Shown here in pieces: positions 29,116-36,912 of a stretch of DNA of 64,000 nt; position 1 is the first letter of the stretch; each line of letters opens with the position of its first letter. The position numbers and the translations under genes are program-made. The notes beneath the pieces are model-generated. The model searched no databases. It worked only from the letters and a program-made list of their open reading frames with translations, and had not been told where the DNA came from. The stretch covers positions 248,001-312,000 of the forward strand of contig JADJTL010000003.1 of assembly GCA_016711215.1 (NCBI GenBank). The letters are read 5' to 3'. The stretch comes from Pseudomonadota bacterium. Lineage in GTDB: Bacteria > Myxococcota_A > Polyangia > GCA-2747355.

Positions 29116-29996
29116 TTGTCGATGAAGCGGCGCTGAAGATCAGCGTAGGCGTCGATGCGCCGATCGCGCAAGAAGGGCCAATGGCGTCGCACCTGCTCGA
29201 TGCGGGACGACTCGATGGTCGCCAGCAGGATCTGCTCGTCCGCCGCGCCCGCCTCCGCCAGGACGACGCCCTGCGGATCGCAGACGAACGACGAGCCCCA
29301 GAACTCGATCCCCGCGCCCCCGGCCTCGCCGGGCTCATGACCGACGCGATTGGCCGCGGCAACGTACACGCCGTTCGCCACCGCATGGCCGCGCTGGACC
29401 GTGCGCCAGGCGTCGCGCTGCACGGCGCCCTCCGCCTGCTTCTCCTGCGGATGCCAACCGATGGCGGTCGGGTAGAAGAGCACCGACGCGCCGCGCAAGG
29501 CAGCCAAGCGTGCGGCCTCCGGGTACCACTGGTCCCAACAAATCAGCACGGCGATCCGCACCTGTCCCAAGTCGAAGGCGAGGAACCCGAGATCGCCGGG
29601 CGCGAAGTAGTATTTCTCGTAGTAGCCCGGATCATCCGGGATGTGCATCTTGCGGTAGACGCCGCTCAAGGCGCCCTCAGCGTCGAGCAGCGCCGCGCTG
29701 TTGTGAAAGACGCCTGCCGCGCGCCGCTCGAAGAGTGGAACGATCAGCGCGACCCGCTCGCGCCGCGCGACCGCCGCCAGCGCCTGCGTCGTCGGGCCGG
29801 GAATCGGCTCCGCCGCGTCGAAGTGCTGCACGGCTTCGTGCTGACAGAAATAGCGTCGAAGGAAGAGCTCGGGTAGGCAGACCAACGCGGCACCCCGCCC
29901 AGCGGCCTCCCCAATCAGCTCGGTGGCGCGGCGCAGGTTGTCGGCCGGCTCGGGGCCCATCGCCATCTGCACGAGCGCGATCTTGGTACTAGTCAT
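29112..29996 (-). CDS. aguB: N-carbamoylputrescine amidase
   Basis: 294 residues from the ATG at 29996. A nitrilase-superfamily amidase that hydrolyses N-carbamoylputrescine to putrescine, CO2 and ammonia. The Glu-Lys-Cys triad is visible as LVCLPELFL, YRKMHIPDDPGYYEKYYF and VLICWDQWYPEAARL, the last two typical of the AguB group. The N-terminus KIALVQMAMGPEPADNL is standard; an upstream in-frame extension is rejected. It follows speA by 55 bases and overlaps aguA, completing the agmatine route to putrescine. Confidence 0.96.
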   Translation of the reverse strand: MTSTKIALVQMAMGPEPADNLRRATELIGEAAGRGAALVCLPELFLRRYFCQHEAVQHFDAAEPIPGPTTQALAAVARRERVALIVPLFERRAAGVFHNSAALLDAEGALSGVYRKMHIPDDPGYYEKYYFAPGDLGFLAFDLGQVRIAVLICWDQWYPEAARLAALRGASVLFYPTAIGWHPQEKQAEGAVQRDAWRTVQRGHAVANGVYVAAANRVGHEPGEAGGAGIEFWGSSFVCDPQGVVLAEAGAADEQILLATIESSRIEQVRRHWPFLRDRRIDAYADLQRRFIDK

Positions 29997-30051
29997 GATC
30001 GAAGGGCGCTCCAGTCGCCGTGGCGCCACGAAGCCTCACTCCCACAACCCG

Positions 30052-32004
30052 TCACTCCAAGTAGGTGTAGCCGGCCATCCCGCTCTCGTAGAACTCGAGC
30101 AGGGAGCGTCCCTCCGCCACGCTGAGCGTGCTCGCCCGCAGCGCGCGCTCGACGTCCTGACGCATCGTCCGGACCATCTCCCCGCCGCTATAGCCGACGT
30201 AAGCGAGCACCTCGCGCACCGAGTCACCTTCGATCACCTCGTCGATCGACCAGGAGCCTTCGGCGTCGAGACTGACCCGGACGACGTGGTTGTCGCCGAA
30301 GAGATTGTGCAGGTCGCCGAGCACCTCTTGGTAGGCGCCGACGAGACAGGCCGCCAGCGTGTAGCGCTCGTCGCCCTGAGTCTCGTGCAGCTCCAAGGTG
30401 CGCTTGATGTCCCGCCGGTCGACGAAGTTGTCGACCTTGCCGTCCGAGTCGCAGGTAATGTCGGCCAAGGTCGCCGCCCGCGTCGGGCGCTCGTTCAAGC
30501 GGTGCAAGGGCAGAATCGGAAAGAGCTGATCGACCGCCCAGGCGTCCGGCAGCGACTGAAAGACGCTGAAGTTACAGTAGTAGGTGTCGCTCAGCCCCTC
30601 ACGGAGATCGCTGAGCTCCTCGGGCAACTCCCCGCGCTTCTCGGCGCGGGCCAGGATCTGGCGCCCGATCGCCCAAAAGAGCTTCTCCGCGTCGGCGCGC
30701 ATCGGCAGCGTGAGGTAGCCGAGCGAGAAGAGGTTCATCGCCTCATCACGCGCCTGGACCGCGTCGTGGAAGGCCTCGGAGAGCCGGCGATCGGTGATGC
30801 TCTCGAAGGCATCGAGCAGGTCGAGCACGGGCTGCGGCGGGTCGTCCTCCGCGGCGACCCGCGCGCGAATGGCCTCGATGTCGGGCTCGCTGTCGAAATG
30901 TGAGCGCCCGACGACGTCGAAGACGAGCACAGTGGAATACGCCACCATCGCCCGGCCGGACTCGCTGAAGATCGTCGGGTGCGGGACGCCGGCGTCGTCG
31001 CAGACGGTCTTGATGCGGTAGATCAAATCGCTGGCGTACTCGCGGATCGAGTAGTTGACGCTCGACTCGAAGACCGAGCTACTGCCGTCGTAGTCGACGC
31101 CGAGCCCGCCGCCGACGTCGATGTACTCGATGCCGGCGCCGAGTCGACGCAGCTCGGTGTAGAAGTACGCCAGCTCCGTGACGGCGCTCTTCAGGCGCCG
31201 AATATCCGACACCTGACTTCCCAGGTGGAAGTGGACCATCTTCAGGCAGTCGAGCATCCCGTGCCGCTCGAGCTCTTCGATCACCCGCAAGGCCTCGGCG
31301 GCCGTCAGCCCGAACTTGCTGCGCATGCCGGAGGACGAGGCCCACTTGCCGGTGCTGCGCGCGGCCGGCTTGATGCGCAGACCGACCAGGGGCCGCGTCT
31401 GATGCCGCTGCGCCTGCTCGATGATCAGCTCGAGTTCATTGAAGCGCTCGACGACCGGAATGATCCGCCGACCGAGCTTGGTCGCCAACACCACGGTCTC
31501 GATGTACTCGTGGTCCTTGAAGCCGTTGCAGACGATCGGCATGTCGTTGTGGCCGACCGTCATCGCCAAGACCGCCAGCAGCTCCGGCTTCGAACCAGCC
31601 TCCAGCCCATAGCCGAGCTGCGCGCCGATGTTGCGGATCTCCTCGCAGACGTCGCGCTCCTGGTTGACCTTGATCGGATAGACGAAGCAGTAGCCGCCCT
31701 GGTACTGGTTCTCCTCGATCGCCGCGTCGAAGGCCTGCCGCAGCTCGTGGAGCCGGTCGCGCGCGAGGTCGGGGAAGCGCAGGAGTACGGGAGGATTGAT
31801 GCCGCGCTCACGCAGGCCCTCGACCACCTCCCAGACGTCGATTCCGCGCTCGGGTTGACGCGTCGGGCAGATCGTCAGATGCCCAGTCGGACTGATGCGG
31901 AAATAGCCTTTCCCCCAGTCCTCGAGTCCATAGAGCGCACGAGCATCATCGGCAGTCCAGGCGCCGTCGAGCAGCGCATTATGACGGAGGGGGTCGGCAG
32001 ACAT
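30052..32004 (-). CDS. speA: Biosynthetic arginine decarboxylase
   Basis: 650 residues, the length of SpeA, a PLP enzyme of the alanine racemase fold that makes agmatine from arginine. The PLP-binding Lys is in FVYPIKVNQERDV. Other family segments are GYGLEAGSKPEL, ICNGFKD-like IVCNGFKDHEY, YIDVGGGLGVDYDGS, IFSESGRAM and a C-terminal YCNFSVFQSLPDAWAVDQLFP (in part). With aguB and aguA downstream it completes arginine to putrescine without ornithine. It follows the dikinase/isomerase array on the same strand with a 63-base gap, so it may belong to the same transcript or have its own promoter. Confidence 0.97.
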   Translation of the reverse strand: MSADPLRHNALLDGAWTADDARALYGLEDWGKGYFRISPTGHLTICPTRQPERGIDVWEVVEGLRERGINPPVLLRFPDLARDRLHELRQAFDAAIEENQYQGGYCFVYPIKVNQERDVCEEIRNIGAQLGYGLEAGSKPELLAVLAMTVGHNDMPIVCNGFKDHEYIETVVLATKLGRRIIPVVERFNELELIIEQAQRHQTRPLVGLRIKPAARSTGKWASSSGMRSKFGLTAAEALRVIEELERHGMLDCLKMVHFHLGSQVSDIRRLKSAVTELAYFYTELRRLGAGIEYIDVGGGLGVDYDGSSSVFESSVNYSIREYASDLIYRIKTVCDDAGVPHPTIFSESGRAMVAYSTVLVFDVVGRSHFDSEPDIEAIRARVAAEDDPPQPVLDLLDAFESITDRRLSEAFHDAVQARDEAMNLFSLGYLTLPMRADAEKLFWAIGRQILARAEKRGELPEELSDLREGLSDTYYCNFSVFQSLPDAWAVDQLFPILPLHRLNERPTRAATLADITCDSDGKVDNFVDRRDIKRTLELHETQGDERYTLAACLVGAYQEVLGDLHNLFGDNHVVRVSLDAEGSWSIDEVIEGDSVREVLAYVGYSGGEMVRTMRQDVERALRASTLSVAEGRSLLEFYESGMAGYTYLE

Positions 32005-32067
32005 GCGCGCAAACTACTCGATCCCGTGCGCGCGCGCTACTGCGGTCGAGCCCGCGGGATCAGGCGG

Positions 32068-33228
32068 CTATTCGGCATGCTCGGACCCAGCACCGGCCGC
32101 CGGCAGCGGCGGCGGCGCGCCCAGGGCTGGCGCTGCACCCAGGGCCGCCAGCGCGGCCTCTTGCGTCAGCCGGGCGTTGCGCAGCAGCACCGTCAACCAG
32201 TAGTTCATCCGCTCGGCGTTCGTCGTGTCGCGCCAGTGGCGAAAGTGCGGCGCAAAGGCTGCCAGCGGCTGGCGCCCTTCAACCGGATGGACCTCGACGG
32301 TGAAGCTGACCTGCGCGGCCGCCAGCCAGCGCAGCGCGCTGGCGACGATCGCCTGCAGCCCCCGCGGGCCATACATCATCGGCAAGCAGTGCTGGCCCTG
32401 AAACTCGAAGGGCAAGACCACCCGCTCGAGGAAGCTGGCGTGGTCGGCCACGCCGTAGCGGTTCAGGGTCCAGAGGGGATGACCATCGTGCAGATGGAAG
32501 TGCAGGGGCTTACCGATCCGCGCGAGCGCCTCGATCTGCTCGAGCAGCCAGGGCAGAACGCTCCGCACTGCGCCCTCCACCACGGCGATCAGCGCTGGCA
32601 GCTCGTCGGCGTAGGGCGTCAAGGCGCAGACGTCGAGGCCGGGGCGGCGCGCCGCGAAGGCCACCCGCGCCTGCTGAATGCCGAGGTGACCGACGTCGAT
32701 GCAGGCGCTGATCTGCGACAGCTCGGCGATGCTGGCGAACATCGCGACAAAGCGCGATGCCTCGACTCCGACCGCATACTCGACGAAGAGCAGCGGCTCG
32801 GGCCGACCCAAGGCGCGCAAGTCGGCGTCGAGCGCGCGTAACGCCGCCCGATACTCGTCCGGGCTCTCGACGAGATCCCATTGATCGTGCGCCACGAGCC
32901 CACGCACCCGCGCCGGGGATCGCCGGGCGAACTCGACGACCCAATGCCGGTCGTCCTCCCGCAGCAGGTTCAGCCCGCGCGGCAGATGCGCGTGGATCGT
33001 AAGCGCGTTGCCTGGGGTCTGCCCCACGACGTCGTTCAAGCGCTCCGGGGCGCCGGGATAGACCTCGGCGCCGATCCCCGCGCGCTCGAAGCGCAGCCGT
33101 GCCAACTGAAAGAGCGTGTCGTCGCCCTCGAGGCGCTTATCGAAGAGCCCCAGCAGGGCGGGCTGCTGCCGCGCAAGCATTGGTGCTCCGCGGCTCTCTG
33201 GCGCGCTCTCGCTGGTTGAAAGGCTCAT
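32068..33228 (-). CDS. AP-endonuclease-2/xylose isomerase-like TIM-barrel protein (second)
   Basis: 386 residues. The pattern fits the xylose isomerase-like TIM barrel: candidate metal ligands are the Glu of LLFVEYAVG, the Asp and His of CIDVGHLGI, the His residues of LHFHLHDGHP and the Glu of FTVEVHPVEG. The C-terminus beyond about 360 is Ala/Pro-rich. I do not recognise a named family. The gene starts two bases after the PWD-like gene stop, so it is almost surely co-transcribed with the dikinases. A sugar isomerase/epimerase, phosphatase or hydrolase acting on the same glucan products is possible. Another ATG 16 codons in is an alternative start. Confidence 0.72.
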   Translation of the reverse strand: MSLSTSESAPESRGAPMLARQQPALLGLFDKRLEGDDTLFQLARLRFERAGIGAEVYPGAPERLNDVVGQTPGNALTIHAHLPRGLNLLREDDRHWVVEFARRSPARVRGLVAHDQWDLVESPDEYRAALRALDADLRALGRPEPLLFVEYAVGVEASRFVAMFASIAELSQISACIDVGHLGIQQARVAFAARRPGLDVCALTPYADELPALIAVVEGAVRSVLPWLLEQIEALARIGKPLHFHLHDGHPLWTLNRYGVADHASFLERVVLPFEFQGQHCLPMMYGPRGLQAIVASALRWLAAAQVSFTVEVHPVEGRQPLAAFAPHFRHWRDTTNAERMNYWLTVLLRNARLTQEAALAALGAAPALGAPPPLPAAGAGSEHAE

Positions 33229-33230
33229 CG

Positions 33231-35981
33231 TCAGTCCTCGTCGCCCAGTGGCGGCGACAATCCCAGTGGCGGCGACAATCCCAGTGGCGGCGACAATCCC
33301 AGTGGCCGCGACAATCCCAGTGGCCGCGACAGTCCCAGTTGCGCTCGCGTCTGCAGCGCCAGCAGCGCGTCGGCGACCAGCGCGCCCTCGATGTCCTGCG
33401 GCATTCCGGCCCGCGCTTCAATCAGTCGCGCCAACGACGCCAGCTTCTGGCCCAACCGCTCGCGCCAGGCTGGGTCGCAAAGGATCGGCATTCCAGCGTA
33501 GCGCACCGGCGCCGCGCACAAGCCGCCGTTCGCGGCAGGGCGCAGGGCCTCAGCGTAGCTGGCGCAGCCGAGCAACGTCGTCGCCCCGCCGTCCTTGCGG
33601 CAACGCAAGCGAAAGGGCGTCCCCGCGGCGCCGCTCGCCAGCGTCTCACCCAACCCCACTGCGCACTCGACCAGCGCAAAGGCACGGTCGCAGGTTAGCG
33701 GATCAACGGTGTGGATGACGAACGAAAGTTCAGCGTCGATCAGTTGCTGGACAATCACGGCCATCCGCGCAGGCGGCGCTCCAGCGAACTGCTGCGCACG
33801 CACGCGCAGCGCGCGCGCCGACCAGAGCGAGACCCAGACCTCCTTCAGCGCCCCGGCCACGGCCGCCGAGCTGACGTTCACCACGGAGCGAAACAGGCCG
33901 GCCGTCGTGTAGCCGACGCGATCCTCGGTGTCGGCGCTGGAGCGCACCACGAGCGGTGCGTCGGCGCCAAGCAGATCAACCAACCCCGCCAACAAGGCCG
34001 GTGGCACGGAAACCGCCGCCCAGAGCGCCGCGAGCGCAGCAGCCTGCGCCTCGGCCGCGCTGCCCCCCTCGGCGCGACCCTCGCCGGCGCTCGCCGCGCC
34101 TCCGCTCCAGCGCGCCCAGGCCGCGCGCCAGGGCGCAGGCTGCTCCGCGATCAGCCGCTCGAGCGCGCTGAAGGGCACGACCGCCGCGGGCGCGACGCGC
34201 AAGACGCTGGGCTCAGCGGCCGCAAGCTCGGCCAGCCAGCGGAGGCTCGCGGCCTTGGCGCCTGCGCGCTCGGCGCTCACCTCGTGCAGCGGCAGGAACC
34301 AGCGCGCCTCGCAATCAAGCGCCTCCTGCGTGGTGGCGCGGGTGATGGCCGCCGGGGCACTCGCTGGCTCCGGCGCCAGCGCGGGAGCCAAGGCCGCGGG
34401 TCTCAGCTCCACGCCATCGGCCCGCACCGTCAGCCGGAAGGGCCCCGCCGCGTCGGCGGCAGCGTCGCGCAGCAGCCCCTGCAAGGCCGCGGCGCTCCCC
34501 GCGGCGAACGCCACGGCGTGCTGGCGCGCCCGCACGCCGAGGTGAGACAGCAGCGCCATCGGCTGACCGAGCAGCACGCCGACCACGCCCGGCGGCAAGA
34601 CCTCATCGCCCGTCGCGCGGTCCACGCAGGCGATCACCGGCTCGGCGCCGGCGCCCTCGCGCGCGCCTCCAGCCTCGACGTCCTCGAGGCTGCTCGCGTG
34701 AAAGAGCCGCCCGACCACAGTCCCCGCGACCACCGCGCTCCACGGCGGCAGGCCCGCCTCGCGCCGCAACGCCGCCTCGAGCCACTCGGCGAGCTTGCTG
34801 AGCTGAAAGACGAGCGCGCCGCGCAGCTCGCCTTCGACGTAGCTGGCCAGCGCATGCGGCGCCACGCCAAGGGCGCGGCCCACGAGCTCGGCGCGCACGG
34901 CCAAGAGCGTCAGCGAGCGCGCGGCGCAGGCCGCGGCCAGACCCTGGGCCCGCTCTGTCGCGGCGAGGAGGGCCAGTAGGCGCCAGGCCTCCCCGGGCGG
35001 CGCCGCCATCCAGCAGCGCAGATCGCTGCCCAGCGCGCGCGACTCCGCCTGCGCCACGCCGCTGAGCGCGAGCTGGTCGAGCAGCGCCCCCAGGGCCCCC
35101 AAGACGGTGCTCCACGGCGCCGGCTCCGGACTCGCCTCGAGCGCGCTGCAGAAGCGGCTCGCGACGAGAAACGCCTGGCGTTCGAGCGCCAGGTCGACGC
35201 GCTCGCAGCGCTGCGCCAGGGCGCTGGCGCTCCCGACGATCGATGGCTCGAGCCGCTCCCGCAGCGCGGTCAGCGCCCGCAGCTCCTGCAGCAGTTCCTC
35301 AGGCGTCGCGTCACGACCGAGCGCCTGCTGCTGCGCTCGTTGCAGCGCGGCTGCCGCGCTCTGGAGGTCCAGCTGCGCCTCACTCAGCAGTGGCGCGAGC
35401 TGCGCCGCGAGCTCACCCGCACCGAAGAACTGCTGCAGCTCCTCGTGGAACTTGCGGAACTCGCGCACAAAGGCCGGCGAATAGTCCGCCCCGGGCGCCG
35501 TGACGCGCTGCAGGAGCGCCGCGGAGGTCGCCAGATCCTCGGGACCCGCGCAGCGGTGGAGCTTGTTCTGCAGCGTATGCTTGATCTCGTGCTTGAGCGC
35601 CGACGGGATGTCGTTGCGGTGCGCGATGTCGCGGATCCGGGTCAGCGGCTCGGCCGCGAGGAAGGCGCCATCGTAAGAGGGCAGCCAACGAACGATGCGG
35701 CGTAGCAGCCCTGCGTTGCCCGGGCGGCGCAGCGTGCGCAGACTCGCGTGGATACGCTGCGCCAGCCGCGCGTGATGCACCGGGCGAAAGTGCCGTCCAT
35801 CCTCGACGCAGGGCAGCTCGCCCGTGCCGAGGAAGCGCAGGTAGATCCCGAGATCACGGAGCTGCTCATCGCTCACGCCGTCGGGCCCGGCCGCGCAGAG
35901 CTCCGCCACCCACTCGAGCTTCTCGCGCCAGCTTCGCTGGCGGGCATTGGCCTCGACTAGTCGTTCGACCAGGCGGTCCAT
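33231..35981 (-). CDS. Phosphoglucan, water dikinase (PWD/GWD3)-like protein
   Basis: 916 residues from the ATG at 35981. PWD moves the beta-phosphate of ATP to glucosyl units of already phosphorylated starch. Residues about 10-190 carry a helical domain very like plant PWD as I know it: YLRFLGTGELPCVEDG, LTRIRDIAHRNDIP, LKHEIKHTLQNKLHR and AGPEDL. The phosphohistidine domain has VLPPGVVGVL and LSHLGVRARQ with His480. The C-terminal ATP-grasp domain has APLVVRSSADTEDRVGYTTAG, QQLIDAELSFVIHTVDP and GMPQDIEGALV. No CBM20 is present, unlike plant PWD. The start overlaps the isomerase-like gene by 25 bases; the ribosome site is weak. The tail is a tandem repeat. Confidence 0.85.
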   Translation of the reverse strand: MDRLVERLVEANARQRSWREKLEWVAELCAAGPDGVSDEQLRDLGIYLRFLGTGELPCVEDGRHFRPVHHARLAQRIHASLRTLRRPGNAGLLRRIVRWLPSYDGAFLAAEPLTRIRDIAHRNDIPSALKHEIKHTLQNKLHRCAGPEDLATSAALLQRVTAPGADYSPAFVREFRKFHEELQQFFGAGELAAQLAPLLSEAQLDLQSAAAALQRAQQQALGRDATPEELLQELRALTALRERLEPSIVGSASALAQRCERVDLALERQAFLVASRFCSALEASPEPAPWSTVLGALGALLDQLALSGVAQAESRALGSDLRCWMAAPPGEAWRLLALLAATERAQGLAAACAARSLTLLAVRAELVGRALGVAPHALASYVEGELRGALVFQLSKLAEWLEAALRREAGLPPWSAVVAGTVVGRLFHASSLEDVEAGGAREGAGAEPVIACVDRATGDEVLPPGVVGVLLGQPMALLSHLGVRARQHAVAFAAGSAAALQGLLRDAAADAAGPFRLTVRADGVELRPAALAPALAPEPASAPAAITRATTQEALDCEARWFLPLHEVSAERAGAKAASLRWLAELAAAEPSVLRVAPAAVVPFSALERLIAEQPAPWRAAWARWSGGAASAGEGRAEGGSAAEAQAAALAALWAAVSVPPALLAGLVDLLGADAPLVVRSSADTEDRVGYTTAGLFRSVVNVSSAAVAGALKEVWVSLWSARALRVRAQQFAGAPPARMAVIVQQLIDAELSFVIHTVDPLTCDRAFALVECAVGLGETLASGAAGTPFRLRCRKDGGATTLLGCASYAEALRPAANGGLCAAPVRYAGMPILCDPAWRERLGQKLASLARLIEARAGMPQDIEGALVADALLALQTRAQLGLSRPLGLSRPLGLSPPLGLSPPLGLSPPLGDED
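33244..33333. repeat. 18-bp tandem repeat, 5 copies, coding for the PWD-like C-terminus
   Basis: Five copies of an 18-bp unit (CCCAGTGGCGGCGACAAT and close variants) encode LGLSPP/LGLSRP hexapeptides at the end of the PWD-like protein, after the conserved catalytic domain. The unit keeps frame, so copy number may vary freely. Confidence 0.95.
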
Positions 35982-36820
35982 GCTCGCGCCCGTGGCTGCC
36001 CCAGCAGCTCGCATAGCCGATCCCTGGCCTCGTTGAGCAAGCGCGGCGGCCGTGGCCATTGCTCGAGGATTGCCGCGCCGGCGAAGCCGCGCGCCCGCAG
36101 CCGCGCGATTAACCCCTGCAGCCCGGCCGGCGACTGCGCCGCCGGACCCGTAAAGAGCGTCAGGTGGCTGTCGCGATCGCCGTAGTTTTCGTGCAGGTGC
36201 AGATGAATCAACGGCACGTGGTCGGCGAGCCGATCGACGTAGGCGAGGTAGTCGTTGCGCGTGCCGCCATAGAGGTTCGCGTGCCCGAGGTCGAGACACA
36301 TGCCAGCGCGCTGCGTGCCGAACTGCGCGCGCAGCAGGGCGAAGAGCGCATTGAAGTGCTCGGGGCTGGTCTCGGGCGTGTTCTCGATCGCCAGCGCCAG
36401 CCGGTGGCGCGCGAGCTGCTGCGCAAGGTGCGCCGTCGCCTCCGCGAAGGCCTCGATGCCCTGACTGAGATCGAGGTGAAGGTTGATCAGCGTGGCGCCG
36501 AGGTCGAGCGCCAACTCGACCGACTGCTGGAGCCGCTCCGGGCCCCCGGGCTGCAGCGGGGTCGCGCGCCAGGGCGCGTGGACCGATTGCTGCACGCCGT
36601 GGCGATGCGCGGCGCTGCGCAGCTGCAGACGCTGGCCGGCGTCCAAATCGCCCTCCTCCCAGCCGAGCCCGATTTCGGGCCGATCAGGCCGATCGGGGAA
36701 CCACTCAAACGCGTCGAAGCCATGCTCGATCGCGTAGTCGAAGGGCTCGCCCACGCTGCTCGCGGCAAAGCTGGTCTGGTTTCCAATCCGGATCGGCACA
36801 CGCCTCGGCGACTGTTGCAT
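35957..36820 (-). CDS. Sugar phosphate isomerase/epimerase-like TIM-barrel protein (first)
   Basis: 287 residues from the ATG at 36820, which has GGGAG six bases upstream. A xylose isomerase-like TIM barrel of the AP-endonuclease-2 superfamily. Metal-site residues are visible in order: Glu in ALAIENTPETS, Asp/His in CLDLGHANLYGG, His/Glu in IHLHLHENYGDRD and Glu in AILEQWPRP. The N-terminus begins IRIGNQTSFAASSVGEPFDYA. It lies between the two dikinase genes, 92 bases after GWD and overlapping PWD by 25 bases, which suggests a shared pathway. Substrate is unknown; sugar isomerase, epimerase or endonuclease activity is possible for the superfamily. Confidence 0.8.
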   Translation of the reverse strand: MQQSPRRVPIRIGNQTSFAASSVGEPFDYAIEHGFDAFEWFPDRPDRPEIGLGWEEGDLDAGQRLQLRSAAHRHGVQQSVHAPWRATPLQPGGPERLQQSVELALDLGATLINLHLDLSQGIEAFAEATAHLAQQLARHRLALAIENTPETSPEHFNALFALLRAQFGTQRAGMCLDLGHANLYGGTRNDYLAYVDRLADHVPLIHLHLHENYGDRDSHLTLFTGPAAQSPAGLQGLIARLRARGFAGAAILEQWPRPPRLLNEARDRLCELLGQPRARAWTAWSND

Positions 36821-36912
36821 CCCTGCTCCCGTTGCCTTCACGTCGAACGCTAGCCGCGTCCGCACCCTCGCGCGACCGTCTGACGACCGACGCCGGCCCG
36901 TTCCCGCCGGGC

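Noticed and set aside
35982..36299. N-terminal extension of the PWD-like gene
   Set aside because: It lies inside the isomerase-like gene on the same strand in another frame and is Arg-rich without a fold; a CBM20 was looked for there and not seen.
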